Of a stretch of 64,000 bases of DNA, positions 10,485 to 22,668 are shown piece by piece. Below the pieces are notes generated by a model, which saw only the letters and a list, made by a program, of their open reading frames with translations, had not been told where the DNA came from and did no database searches. The translations under genes and the position numbers were made by a program. Source of the stretch: Entomortierella parvispora. Its lineage: Eukaryota > Mortierellomycota > Mortierellomycetes > Mortierellales > Mortierellaceae. The first letter of the stretch is position 1, and each line of letters begins with the position of its first letter. The stretch lies in NCBI GenBank assembly GCA_963573315.1, contig OY752142.1, forward strand, positions 806,001 through 870,000. The letters run 5' to 3'.

Positions 10485-11202
10485 GTCTTTTTACACCAAT
10501 CTACACGATGACTAGCAAAGGAGGATCAGGAGATGTCTTTTGGGCGATAAGAGTTGCTGCGCCAAACGAGATCTGGGCAATGGACTTATCCTCTTTGCTT
10601 TTGTCATCCAAAAACACGTCTCAGGATGGACAAATAAAACGCGGCACCGCGCCATTTAGAGTGTTGTCGGTTGTGGAGGGTATGCACAAACATGCATCGC
10701 TCCACCTTGTTCTCCACAAGAGGAGCCAAGGTCAACCTAGGCAGACGAGGACTCTTTGTTCCCAGCAATTGAATGTTGCAACCTCAACCTCGACTTTTTG
10801 ATCTTCGGCACAGTCTTTCCTCCGTCTGGCCCGTCCCCTGAGACAACGCTGGCCCAACGTCGGTAAAAGAATAGAAGAAAGCAGCAGGAAAGCCAGGAAG
10901 GGTCATCGGGGACTCTTGAAGCCGGTTCTGGCCAATGAGAGAGCGAACCACTGATTTTTTTGCACGAGCCTGCGCTTTCGGTTTCTTTGTGTTTCCTTTC
11001 CCCGCTTGGGTATCGTGTGCGTGTGTCCACGGACTGTTGGCTTTTAAGGGACACGAAGTGCCTGCCTCTTCTCTCTTTCCTTTCTTTCTTTTTTTTTCAA
11101 TTCACATTCATCTCTACGACTCATTTCCGTCAGGACATTTACCACCACCGCCACCGCCATCCACCAAAGCCGTCTCTTCATCAACTCTTAACAATACTCA
11201 TC
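10485..11202. other. intergenic / upstream region of the lipase gene
   Basis: No supported gene. The last 150 bp are CT-rich with a pyrimidine tract at about 11070-11100, then a CCACCGCCACC stretch before the ATG, typical of the leader of the downstream gene. No convincing TATA box seen. Confidence 0.45.
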
Positions 11203-12457
11203 ATGGCTGCCACCAACAAGGTCGAATGGATTACCGCTGAAGACGGTCATGAGATCTTTACAAAGACCTGGTACGCGGTCGGAACCCCCGTTGCCGCCAT
11301 TGTCTTTATCCACGGTCTTGGCGAACATATCGTCCGTAAGTTTCCAAAAGATGCTGAACCGGTCACTCTACTGAGTGTCGCGCTGTTCTTCTTGCCTTTA
11401 ATTAAAGTGTTTAACAGAAAAGGACCCTTTTTTTTGTCCTATTAGGTTACGACCACGTCTTTGAAGAGTTCAACAAGGCTGGATTCCAGGTCTCGGCTTA
11501 TGACCAGCGCGGATTTGGACAGACGGGTAAAGAAAGAAAAAGGAAATGAGAAAGGGAGGAGGGGGGAGACAAAAGAATGGGTCAAGAAAAGGAAGCCCCT
11601 CTTTCTCCATGATGATGTGGTCCCATGTGTGGGAAATATTAAAAGTTGAACGGTGTCTCTAACCGACCCCCCATGTTCATTTTTTTAGGCAAAAAGTCAA
11701 AGACCCTGGGCTCGACTGGAGGCTATGCAAAGGCCATTCCTGATATCACGGCTGCATTGAAGCGTGGCAAGATTGAGGGTCTTCCCTTGTTCCTCATGGG
11801 ACACAGCTATGTAAGTCAAAAGCTCCATTTTTCTTTTTCTTTTTTTTTGTGATTGTAGCGTTGTGCCGCATCCTGACACGATTCTTGCTTCTTCTTCTTT
11901 CTTAGGGTGGAAGTCTTGTTCTTAACTATGACTGCATCGGACCTCTCCGCACCGAGCTTGCTGGATTAATCGCATCCGCACCTCTAGTCCTGGCCTCTGC
12001 GCCCACGCGTCCCAACAAGCTCACGATCGGGTTCGCCGGTGCCGTCTCCAAAATCCTCCCTTCCTTCCAAATCCCCGTCAAACTCTCTTCTCATTTCGTG
12101 TCCAGGGACAAGGCAGAGGTCGCAAAGTACGATGCGGACCCTTTGGTCCACGGTTATGGTACCGCGCAAGGCATGTACGACATGTTGACAAACGGTGAAA
12201 AGTTGCTCAACAGTCGGTACAAGGAAATCACAAAGACGGTGCCCTTGTTGATTTGTCATGGTACCGCCGATGGGTTGACTTCTTATGATGCGGCCAAGGA
12301 GTTCTTTGAGAAATGTCAAGTCGAGGATAAAGAGTTCAAGACTTGGCCAGAGTTTTATCACGAGTTGCATAATGAACCCGAGGATGATCGTAAAGAGGTT
12401 ATTGCTTTTTACATCCAATGGATTCAATCCCATCTTCCAAAACCCTCCTCGGCCTAA
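11203..12457 (+). CDS. monoacylglycerol lipase-like alpha/beta hydrolase
   Basis: Serine hydrolase of the alpha/beta-hydrolase fold, closest in pattern to monoacylglycerol lipases (Yju3/MGLL type), which split monoacylglycerols into fatty acid and glycerol. Exons: 11203-11335, 11446-11526, 11689-11810, 11906-12457 (295 aa, normal for the family). The oxyanion HG motif is in FIHGLGEH. YDQRGFGQTG matches the conserved DxRGxGxS-like segment. The nucleophile motif is GHSYGG, split by intron 3, where MGL enzymes usually have GHSMGG. The acid residue is in CHGTADGLTS and the catalytic His is in YHELHNEPE. No signal peptide or membrane segment. It converges with the ArfGAP gene (228 bp between stops). 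Confidence 0.82.
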
Positions 12458-12684
12458 GAAGAACAAGATCAAGGAAATAAGAAAAGAAATGTCTGGAAAA
12501 AGAAGGAGACTCGTTCCGAGAAGATCTGAACACCACGTATACCATATTGAAATTATTAATAAAAAAATTTATAAAAAAAAAATCGTCAAAAACTCTCCCA
12601 CCTCACAATCTACGACGATCCTTGAAAAAAAGATGTGTGTAGAGATGAAAACTAGTAGAACTGGTAAAAGGTGTCTCTCTTTTA

Positions 12685-15600
12685 TTATTGTTTGACTCTT
12701 GGATTCAAGATAACATAGGGTCCTGACAATGGCTCCTCTGACTCGGCTCCTGTTGCGTTGTCCTGAAGGTTACGGGTATCAGTCTCTGACGCCGAGGCGT
12801 TGACTCCTCCTGCGCCGGCAGCCGGGACATTGGTGATAGTACTGGTATTGGTATTGGTATTGGTATTGGAATTGGTGGAGGCGGAGGTGGAAGTATTCAA
12901 GGACTGTGACGGGGATGAAAACACGGGCATCGGGTGGTGGTCCCGCTCTTCCTTCAGCATATTGTTCTTCAAATACGCAGCCGAAAGCCGCAAGCTCTTG
13001 GACAAGGTCGCCTTGACCTTGTGCGCACGACTGCTAGACACGTGCAAGGAATGCTGATGAGGCGAAGACGAAGAGTGGATACCGTGACCATGGGTCGCTC
13101 GGTGTTGAGTAGGCGAAGACGTAGCTGATGAGGACGAGGACGAAGTGGATAGGTCCATGGAGTGTGGCGGTTGCAATTGCGATGAAGACGATGGGCCAGC
13201 GTCCTTGGACTGTTGTTTTTCATGAGTAGCATCGGTTGCCTTTGCTGCGGCTACGAGGGCAGGTCCCAGACCGCCATCACTGACTCGTCTCTTTTGGAAG
13301 AGGCTCGCAATGTCTTGCTGAATCGACGTCGAGTGAGATGCGTGCGCTCCCCGAAGAACAGTGGTAGAGTAGCCTCCTGGTCCTGAAGGGGATGATACCA
13401 CTGATGTAGGAGCTGAGAGAGAATTGACACCCACAGTCAAAGTCTGGGGACGCAGTCTAGGCGAAAAGTTACCTGGGGCCGAAGTTGCGGGTGGCGAACT
13501 GGAACCAATGGGCGCTTTAGGATCTCCATAAGCATTGCCAGTCAGCGGAGAGGACGATCCTGGCATGGCTTCTCCTCGGGCTGCGCTCTTTCCTCGCAAA
13601 TATTCCATTGCAGCCACCCCTCCTTCGCCCCTCATATGGACAACTTGACCAAGACTTCTGCGGTTTGATCGTTGCTGGAAATTCCGAATATCTTCTGGGT
13701 CCACCAGAGTCGAATCCCAGCCGTTCTTGTTGCCACCATCCGTGGAGGAGGACATTCCGTTGGTCGCAATGTTGTTATCGGTCGAGGTGTTGGAATCCAA
13801 TTCATCATCAATCATCTGCACCTCCACGCTCAAGTTGCTGGTCGCTCCATTCTGCAGCATGAATTCGGCCATGGGATAAACTTCGTACTGCTCATCGAGA
13901 CTGAAGGGAACACCATTCCGAAGAGCAAGAAGTAAGGGGGAGGTTTCCATGACCCTGAACGACGATCTGCCATGACTACTACCACGAGCTCCGGGGATAT
14001 TCAAAACCGTAGAAGTCAACGTGGACTTTGAGGTCTCCAGGCCTGGAGAATGAGCGATCAGTTCAGACTCCTCCTCGATGACCTGAAGTGAATCGCTATT
14101 CTCGCCTCCCACCTCTGGCGTCGCCGCTGCTGTTACAGCTGCCGGTGTTGTGGGCACTGAATTTGTCTCGCTGGTTTCCGTCCAACTGTCCCCACCTCCA
14201 TCGTCCAGCTCAGCCTCCTCCACAGCATTAAGATCCGCTCCGCAGGCAAAGGCTGCAATCACACCGGCCATATCGTTCGCGACCACAGCCTTAAATAACA
14301 ACCTTGTGGCAGCCATCCGATTGTCCTCTTCAGTACCAGCACCAGTGTCTTCTACTTCAGACGCCAAGAGTCTCTTCTTGTCTACAAACACTCGCTCAAT
14401 GTACTTTTTCTGGATAAAAGCAACCTTGAACTCGCGCCCATCATTTACGGCGGGTTTCCGGTATACGACTTCCTGCTGTTGCAGTTGCGGATGGCTTTCA
14501 TCTTGGTCGCCTTGTCCAGAAGAGGGAACGGAGGGAACAGAGGCAGTTTGAACTAGTCTGGCTTCCCAAATCTCGTTCGAAACGTTATTACCAACTGCTC
14601 GGATAAAATCAAACAAATCGCGGGTATATGAAGTCGTATCCAATGTGAAGGATCTGACTTTGGAGATGTGTGTTCCAAGACTGCGGTGGATACCAGAGCA
14701 TTCTAATAAACAACAACAAAAACAGGCTTAGTCTCCAGCTTTAAAAGGAGAAAACGACAAAGAAGAGAAGAGATGTTTACCGATGCAGATAAGAATGCCG
14801 AGATTAATGGCACACCAATCCGGGTTCTTGGCTCCACACTCTGCACAAAGGCTATTGGCAGGATGTGTTTCCCGCATCACCTGCAAAAGTCTTGATCCAC
14901 AATGATCCTGTTCATTACTCGACTCTGAAGCCCCTCTGCGGGATCCATGGTCACTAGCCGACTTTCCGTCGCTTGTTCCCTGAACGTGACCGGAAGGTAA
15001 TGCCTGCATTACTTGCTCCATGCTCGATCGACCGACTATAGTCTGCCCCTCCAAGCCCCGAGCCCCTCCGGAAGGAGTATCCAGACTCTGGCCACTGCTA
15101 GTACCGTTCAACAGGCTTTGGATGGCGTTGGAAATGACCCCAATCCAAGAGTTCATGTCCTCGGTGCTAGTGGCCTGATAGACACGTCTAAATTTAGGCG
15201 TGATGACTTCAAAACAGAATCGTCGATCCTGGTTCCTACAGGCTCGCACCGTCGCGATCTTCAAGTTGATGGGTTCGTTATGGGGCATGGTCGCTCCCTT
15301 CTTCCAGTGCGAATACTCATGCAACTGTCCCTCGGACAGGACACACCAGTACTTGTGCCAGTTGATATTTGGTTTTTCCAAGACTGCCGAGTTGTTGTGT
15401 AGACTGGGACGGCTGGTTGCGAACAAGAACCCTTCCTTGCGGCGTCCTAGTGCAGTTCCTGCGTCCGTATCTTGGTGCTCCAGATCGCGAATCCCACTAA
15501 ACTTTGCGCCCTGACCCCCTGCTGGCGCAGACGAGGACGAGGACGAGGACGATCCGAAAACAGTTGATGAATTCTGGGACGTTCCCGAGATGGGCCTTGG

Positions 15601-18383
15601 GCGGTGATCCTGTCCAGCAGAACCGCCCTCCATTAATTGCTCCCCACTCGGTTCCTTTGAGGAAATCAAGGCTTGGCTATCTGACAACGAATCTGCGTGG
15701 GCTGAAGGCTGATGGCTCGGACTACTGCCGCTATGGCTACTGCTGCCACTGTTCATGGCCAGGCCGGACCCGCTCTTGGATATAGATTGCGAGCCCAAGG
15801 TCTCGTCGTTCATTTCCATCAGTTCCTTCCTGCGTTCCTGACGCTCCCGTCTTAAACTGACAGCGCGTTTCTGGGACTCCAAGAGATCAGCAGAGATCCC
15901 ATTCAGTCCAGGCTTGAGTTCATCGGCCAAAAGAGCCAACTCCATAACATTCCTGTTGTACTTTTCCGAGTAATTGGTAAGATGGTGCAGAATCTCATCG
16001 CTCTTGCTGCCTCCGACTCGCATGTCCAACAGGAAACTCCAGTACTCGAATCGCTTGAGTTCAAAGTGTCGACGCTTCTTTTCATACTTTGCGTCGGCAT
16101 CACTCTTTTTCCGGTTGCTTTCCTGTTTCATGGCCATATATCGGGACAGGAACGTATAATACTCTTTACTCTCGTCGTCAAAGGCCTTGCGATAGGACTC
16201 TGCCACCTTGATATCGTTCTCATAGAATCGCGTCAAGGGCTCTATCAACAGGTTCCGCATCTGCTGACCCAGCTTTTCTGAGCCTTCCGACAGATACAAG
16301 GCCATGGGTCGCAAGAAGGCGTTCAACAGCGGTTCGGCCGGTTTGAACCCCTCCAGCTCCTTGATAAAGATTTCCTCTGCCATTGTCCAAGATTTTCGGG
16401 CGTCCAAAACTGTTTGTGCAGCTTTGATAATTCGTTTGGTGGAGGCCTTCATATCTCGAATATGATTTTCACATTCCACGACTGTCGCGCGAAACAGAGG
16501 ACCATCTTCGGTATCCGGAACAAATGGCGATGCATTGGATAATGATAACGCCTGCGAGGAACTATCGCCTGCCATTGTTGCTGTTGAGGATGACAAGGCT
16601 TGTACCCCTCCGGTTGCCGGTGCGATTGCCCCTGCGGCAGCTTCTGGTAAACTTGACAATGACAAATGGCTGGTGGGGATTGACACCAGCTTGGCCTGGA
16701 AAGAGGTCAGTCGGTTCATACTTGAGCTGAGCTTTTCGGGTGTGGAGGCTCTCCGCCAATGCCGGTGTACTGCTGTCGATGGTGATGGTGGAGGGATGGG
16801 GAAGCGTTGCACAGTGTATTGTTCTGGACGTGCTAGATCTAAAATTCAATATTCAAGCAAGATAACTTGGAGTCAAAAGATGCCTCTCGCAAACAATGGG
16901 CGAGGGGCTACCTCTTCAAATAACAACATCTACGACTTACCAATGATCCAGAAAGAAAACTGAGAGAGAACCTTGACAGTGCCAGAGGAGGCATCTCGAA
17001 GCAGAAACTAAATCGGGGAAAACACAAAAAAAGAAAAAGAGGCGAAAATATAAATCAGCGTGGCACTATGTTAGTCTAGGATGATTATCCGAAAGTGCTC
17101 TTCAATATGGTTCAAACAACTGTCGAACCAATAGCGCAATGGTTTTCTCAAGTGGGAGGTGGAAGGTTCCGCTTACGGCAAAGACAGTCTTGTGCCCTTG
17201 GAGTTCATCATCGACGTGATCCTTGGGTGTGTAGGTCCAGTCCCATGCATGCGATTTGAGAACAGTGCTCTCGTGCTGCTGATTTGGTGTTGCTGCAGTT
17301 GTTGCTGCAGACTCTGTGCCATCATAAATGACTGGAAACTCGACGGTCGTAACTGCGTGCTCTTTTAACTATTTGATTCAGGAAATCGAGTACCGCGGAA
17401 CGTTAGTTTTCCGTCAGCGGAAATACCGTTAGGTCAGGAGGCGCGCAAAGGGGACTGCAGCGGAACAATTTGGGGGAAAAGAACAAAGAGAAAGAGAGAT
17501 GGACAAAAAAAAAAAAAAAAAAAAAATCACGCACCATGGACTGAAAGTCAGATTCCCGGCAAAGGTCTTCCAGCTCTTGCTCAGAACTAGTCTCGGCAAA
17601 GAACAGGCCTGGCGCCTGGGAAGGGCGGGGAAAAGTATTGGCCAGATCTTCGGGTCCATGTCCATGCTCCTTACTGCCGGTATCTTCGTGGGCATTGCCC
17701 ATTGGTGGGTTCTCACGCTGTTCAGAACTTGGCGCACCACCCTCCAATGGCGACGTGTTGGATTGTTGGGGCTGTTGCTGTTGCCGCTCCCCAGTCGCTT
17801 GTGTCACAGACGACGACAGTTGCTCCACAAGTCGACCCTCCAACTCGAACGTCAGCCTAAACCCTTGGTCACTGTGAACTTTAAGCAATAAGACCGGCAT
17901 CTCTGGTTGTGGCGTTGTTGTCCCTACTGTCGCTGCTGCTGTCGTTGCTGTCGTTGCTGTAGCTGTGTCCTGCGACGACGATGCGTTAGATGAGGTTGCA
18001 ACAACGGCAGCGCTGCCTTTGCTCAGACTCGACTCTTGAAAAGCTGGCAAAGAGACTTTGGGATCTTGCACATACTCGATTCTGTCCTGGGTATGGGATC
18101 GCACCACAAACCCGGACGGTGGCAATGCCGAGATGGTCAGTGCTGGCGAGGCTGTCGCATTATGAAGAGCGATCCTGGAGATGGCGACTACAGGAAGAAC
18201 ACATACACAGAGGAGAGAAGACACACCATAACTCGGTTAGACAGATAACAGGGCAAAAAAAGGTCGGGGATAAAAAAAAAAGATGGGCGTATTGTAATAA
18301 AAATAAACGGGTAACGAAGACCACGTCGACTTGCATTGAGAGAGATCTAGCTGGCGAAGGGAGGAGGGGATCGACGTGGCCAT
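12685..18383 (-). CDS. BAR-PH-ArfGAP-ankyrin protein (centaurin/ACAP-like)
   Basis: Arf GTPase-activating protein acting at curved membranes in endosomal or secretory traffic. Exons in coding order: 18331-18383, 17535-18174, 17177-17368, 16941-17007, 14781-16838, 12685-14702 (1,675 aa if the first exon is right). An unassigned conserved-looking N-terminal region contains VTTVEFPVIYDGTE and HAWDWTYTPKDH. A BAR domain lies near residues 428-655, a PH domain near 785-895 (KEGFLFATSRPSL to NSWIGVISNAIQ), and the ArfGAP zinc finger starts near 981 (CAEC, then ICIEC rebuilt across an intron, then the arginine-finger motif GIHRSLGTHISKVRSF). Two divergent ankyrin-like repeats (LLFKAVVANDMAGVIAAFAC; MAEFMLQNGA) and a Ser-rich tail follow. 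Exon 1 (MATSIPSS start) is the least certain; its phase fits but the donor GTCGAC is weak. Confidence 0.75.
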
Positions 18384-19132
18384 GGCCTACGGGTCGCCAG
18401 ATGGTGCTGTGGGCAGAGACTGCTTGGGAGAGAGAAGGGAATGGGAAAGATGAGGGGCGGATGAGGGGAGTATTGGAGCAAGAGGGTGCAAGAGAAGGAC
18501 GGACGGGAAAGAAAGGACAAAGAGAACAAGAAAAGAGTAGGCGAGAGCGAGGAAGGTGAAGCACGGGGAAGGAGGAGGTTGAGTGGGAGTGGATGAAGAT
18601 ATGAATATAGAAAGAAGGGTGGGAAAGAAGAGTGCGAGTCGACGATGGGAGAAGGAGCGGATGGAGGATGGAGCAAAGGAGCGATGGGAGTGGTGTGGAG
18701 GGATGACCAACAAGAGAGAGAGAGCGAGAGAGAGCAGCGGGAGGATGGATGCGATGGAGTATTGGATATGGAGAGTGTATGGTATGGCATGCTATCTTTG
18801 ACCTGCTGCCTATTTCACTCGACAGCTGCAGCCACAACAACCCAACTCTTGCTTCCGCTCCTCTCTGCGCCACCCCTATTCCACCACTGTCCTGCCATGG
18901 TCCTTGACAGCAAAGAGCTCGCTGCGTATGAGGCATGACGGATAATGATCTACGGCAGGTGCATCAGGACCATGCCCCATGGACGTTAGCAATTGACTCA
19001 TGTACACAGTACTTGGTATCGCTCATGCCGGGCAGCATGGAAAGCGAATGTGCCTTCAGCACCATGTGCCATCCTGCCCTGCCAATGCCGAATATCCTGT
19101 TGTCCTTTTATCGTTACTGCCGTGGCGGGTGC
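18384..19132. other. leader and promoter of the ArfGAP gene
   Basis: Strongly purine-rich on the plus strand (18,340-18,780), hence a long CT-rich leader for the minus-strand ArfGAP gene. The long open frames here are low-complexity Ser/Pro/Leu readings of that leader and are not accepted as genes. Confidence 0.5.
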
Positions 19133-19164
19133 ATCTACCCATCTACCCATCTACCCATCTACCC
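19133..19164. repeat. 4 x 8-bp tandem repeat (ATCTACCC)
   Basis: Four perfect copies of ATCTACCC, about 30 bp upstream of a TATA box. Confidence 0.8.
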
Positions 19165-19195
19165 GTCGCTTCATCGGCCATCAAACCTCCACACC

Positions 19196-19203
19196 TATAA
19201 ATA
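19196..19203 (+). promoter_or_regulatory. TATA box upstream of the recombinase relic
   Basis: TATAAATA 125-135 bp upstream of the first ATG of the decayed recombinase reading frame, so the promoter seems to have outlived the coding sequence. Confidence 0.4.
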
Positions 19204-19328
19204 ATCTCGGCCCTCTGATCTTTGCCCACGCTCTCATTATTATTCTACACCCGCCCGATCCTGACCCTTGAAATGACAGCAAGCTCCACAGCAGACACGT
19301 CTACATCAACTGCAGTCTCTCTCTCAAG

Positions 19329-20243
19329 ATGATCACTGCGATTCAGCCCGAACTTCCCGTATTGACGCCTCCTGCAACGTCGCGAAAAACACGCGCGTCG
19401 CCTGCGCGTCCGTCTGAAAGAACGCAGCCGGAAACGTCTACTTTGTCAAAGGCTATAGGGACAGCAACCGCATTAGCAGCAGCAACAAGACTTGGGGAAA
19501 GAAGGCAGGAGCAGACCCAACCTGATGATGTTGTCCTCAACGAGAAGCACGCAAAAAGACCGACCCTCAAAGTGACTACAGGACCCCCTTCTTCACCAAA
19601 TGGGTGGAACAGGTCCTCGTTCTTCCACTAGCCCCTGATGATTCAACATCAATCTCGCTTACTGAAGAGGTCATTTCCGCAAGAAGGCGTCCTAAGCCGG
19701 CCACCTACAAAGACAATCCAAGCATACAAAACCTATTTTAAACGGTGACTCATTTTAAACTGTGGAAGGTAAGATCCCTTGTGCACTGGCTCTTATAGTG
19801 TACCTTTGTGAGGTTTGCTTGCTAAACTTGTTTCGACTGGTTATTTGGTAGACCTTTTGCGATCAGCACTATAACGGCGACACTACCGTTTCTCCCTCGA
19901 GGAAGCTCGACTTCTTTGAAAAGGTCGTTTTTGAGAGGAAGGTTCGGAAAGTTGTGGATCCCAACGCTGGATACAGCGGACAGATCGGAACTACTGCACC
20001 AGGAGCGGGACTACGGAAAGGGCGTAAGTCAGCTCGGAACAAAGAAACAGGACTTATGGCAACCACAGCAATGTCAGCATCTATGATCATTCCAGCGGCT
20101 GTACCTGTTGAATCAGGGCCATTTCCACTCACCTCCAGTATTTAAGCTGTCAGCAATGAAGACGAACCTGTTGATCGCGAGAATGCCAACGATAGCAGCA
20201 CGCGCTTTAATAAACAAGGGCAAGTGTCCTCTGCTCAGCTACG
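19329..20243 (+). pseudogene. Crypton-like tyrosine recombinase N-terminal relic
   Basis: A low-complexity N-terminus (19329 on) shifts frame near 19590 into FFTKWVEQVLVLPLAPDDS and PATYKDNPSIQNLF. There is one in-frame stop, then HFKLWK, an 83-bp intron (19769-19851), and TFCDQHYNGDTTVSPSRKLD with FFEKVVFERKVRKVVDPN and GLRKGRKSARN. A second in-frame stop near 20143 is followed by an open segment to a donor-like GTATGT at 20244. The pattern (DNPSTQ-type start, W-x-FC-x-x-HY-GD, then V-x-R-K-x-R-K) resembles the core-binding domain of fungal Crypton/Ndc10-like tyrosine recombinases. No catalytic R-H-R-Y part is found downstream. Frameshift plus two stops make it dead. Family assignment is from memory of the pattern and is moderate. 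Confidence 0.45.
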
Positions 20244-20466
20244 GTATGTCCCGCTGTTGTTCCATCAATCAATCAACAAGCATGTCGAAATAAAAGGCAG
20301 TTTTATTCCTCGGCTGCTTTCTCTTCTTTCTCTGCTACGGCTTTGTCCTCTGCCCTTCACCACCACTCCTTCATTTCCACCCCAATATTTTCTTGCACGC
20401 AGTCATCCCCCTCCCTCTCATCGTCAGTCTTTCAAGGTACATATTATGGCACATAAGAAAGGACAC

Positions 20467-20903
20467 CTATAAATGTCCATCACGACTAACATAGCTTGGA
20501 TCCTCGACGTTCATAAAAGTCTTTACTTCTTCCCCAATCTCTTGCAGCGGCGAGTAGAAAAACATATGGCGCTTCATTCGTTTGAAGTAGTGGGTTGCAA
20601 CCAGCAGAGAATCCTTCCCTTCATTGTCCACTTTCTTCCGTAATGTTTACTTTCATGTTTCCAACCCAAAGACCTTCCACCATGCGCTCCACAGCCCATC
20701 GAGACGCTAAAAGCCGAGCCAACCTCACACACTGTCTCTTCCACGGTGGTCACTCTTTGAACCTGTCTGCTTTGTGGCACTTGGAGCTGGCGTTCATTGT
20801 GGAAATGACCCTTTTTACCCGCACCTTGAACTATTTTTTTTGGGTAAAAATCACAATCAAGTTTAACACGCCTTTTTTTCTGCTCATCAACAGCCGATAT
20901 CAT
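20467..20903 (-). pseudogene. possible decayed coding stretch, unknown
   Basis: On the minus strand two coherent readings join by a frameshift near 20640: an upstream piece ending MKGRILCWLQ and a downstream piece with HYFKRMKRHMFFYSPLQEIG, GEEVKTFMNVEDPSYVSRDG and a stop at 20467-20469. I do not recognise the family. Composition looks protein-like, but the evidence is weak. Confidence 0.25.
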
Positions 20904-21399
20904 CGTACCTCGATTCTCTCTTTAAACACACAGTAACACTCGCAGCTCTCGCGAGGTTCGGTATGTAGACAATGCGAGATTTTCATGGATTGCCAAGGGA
21001 ATCATGCCTAAACGATACGTACTGTCTCCCATCCCCTTCCCATCTTGTTGAGTCATGGGTTGCTATAAGCTCTTCGTGACGATACATAAGAAGCGCTAAG
21101 CAGTTATCTAACGTCTCGGCACCTACTCAGCAAGTCCAGGAAGTCGGGTTCAGTCTATTCCATACGATGTCCTTGCCATGAATCTGAGAACTATCATTCG
21201 GCATGTCACCGACATCAAGCACTTTCAAAATGGCGCATTTGACATTGAAAAGTCAATGCTCGCCACGGCAAAGGAAATCAAGCGAGATTTGTCGATCTCC
21301 TGGCTACTCCGGACAATACTCTCCAAGGAGCCCCCTTGCTGCCGTCAAGCACTCTTGGTTCCTCTACCCAAGGACCATCCTTTTGTCCACTCTGGAGCC

Positions 21400-22340
21400 T
21401 TGCCATGGATCGATATTACCCGCGGCCGGATCACAACTACCTCAATTTCTTCTGAGCCATCTTCCTTATCAGCTTCGCTTCCGATGTCGTCAAGACTACG
21501 AACATTGGCAATAGCAAGTTTCCGGCTACTCAGTAATCGTCTCCTCTTGGGCAGCCCAGCCAGATCCAGCGACATGCAACTGCAGCTCATGCTGGTCCAC
21601 TTGTAATTGCACTGCAAGCCTTGGATCTGACCACTGTGCCTTTCCTGCAAAAATTGAAGATGTCCATTTATCAACGAACTCTGCCAACAAGACGCCTTGA
21701 CGACATAAATGTTCCAGTTGGACAAACGGGTGACGAAAATAATGGCATCCTACCCTGACATCAACAGCAAAACAGCCACGCCAGATTTCATCGACAGAAT
21801 CATCCTCACCGCTTGTAATACTCAAGCTGAATGCCTCAACAACTTTCAACGAAAATGTTTTGCCCTGACCAAGAAGCGGCAGTTTTTTGCAGCAATAGAC
21901 AATGTTGCTAACGATGATGATGGAGAAGCCAGCTGCGTCATTAGCCGGCACAATCTTAAGGATGTCTTTCCCCCCGATTTCCCTCCATATCAACTACGAC
22001 TGAAGCCAGGCATGCCGATCATGTGCATCCGCAACATTGATACCATGAATGGCATCGGTAATGGAACGAGGCTAATTGTCAAGGAAACGCACACTCATAT
22101 TGTCGTCGTTACTTTCGCAATGGGGGACAAAGCTGGTCAGTAGGTCACCTCTGCCCGATCTATCACACAACGTTCGAGGACGGCTCTACACCTGTTCCGA
22201 TAACACAATTGCATTTTCCCATTAACGGCATAGTCGAGGCCAGGTGCAAGTCATCTAGTCCCGACAAAGAAGTTTGAAGATCTAATATCTTTTGTGGGAG
22301 CGGTTTTGAAATCCAAAACGCTTCATGTCCTTGAGCGACT
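21400..22340 (+). pseudogene. Helitron PIF1-type helicase relic, copy 2
   Basis: C-terminal part of a Helitron helicase. The clearest stretch (21740-22140) has YPDINSKTATPDFIDRIILT, then ACNTQAE-LN, then LRLKPGMPIMCIRNIDTMNG with IGNGTRLIVKET, the hallmark end of PIF1-like Helitron helicases. After a stop the homology continues in other frames (FEDGSTPVPITQLHFPI-like) to about 22340. Walker motifs and the Rep domain are absent, so it is a truncated, dead copy. It lies about 330 bp upstream of the Fanzor-like gene on the same strand. Confidence 0.7.
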
Positions 22341-22668
22341 GCAGACAGTAAACATGACTATGATGTCCTCTTGGCAAAAGAAGTTTGTGCGCGATGTGAC
22401 ATTGGCAATAAAGTGTTTTTTATATAGTCTACAAACCCTTAATAATAAAACTTAGACTAATAAATAAATTAATCAGCTTCTTTTTGTGGCTTCAGCCAAA
22501 TCCACGACTATGTACAAAGAAACGCGTCCTTGGCTTCATTAGACCTGCATTCCACTTCTTGACCTTTCTCTCATTCATTCGTTCAGTCAGTCAGTCATTT
22601 CATTCATTGAGCCTATTCACTCGCTCGACTGAACTTCATCCAATTCAGGAACCCTTTATTCCAGCGCC

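Noticed and set aside
10508-11054. 97- and 105-codon frames between HEH1 and the lipase gene
   Set aside because: No motif, no splice support and biased composition; treated as intergenic.
18160-18936. 258-codon minus-strand frame before the ArfGAP gene
   Set aside because: Ser/Pro/Leu low complexity from a CT-rich leader with no family motif; only a short 5' exon near 18331-18383 is kept, with caution.
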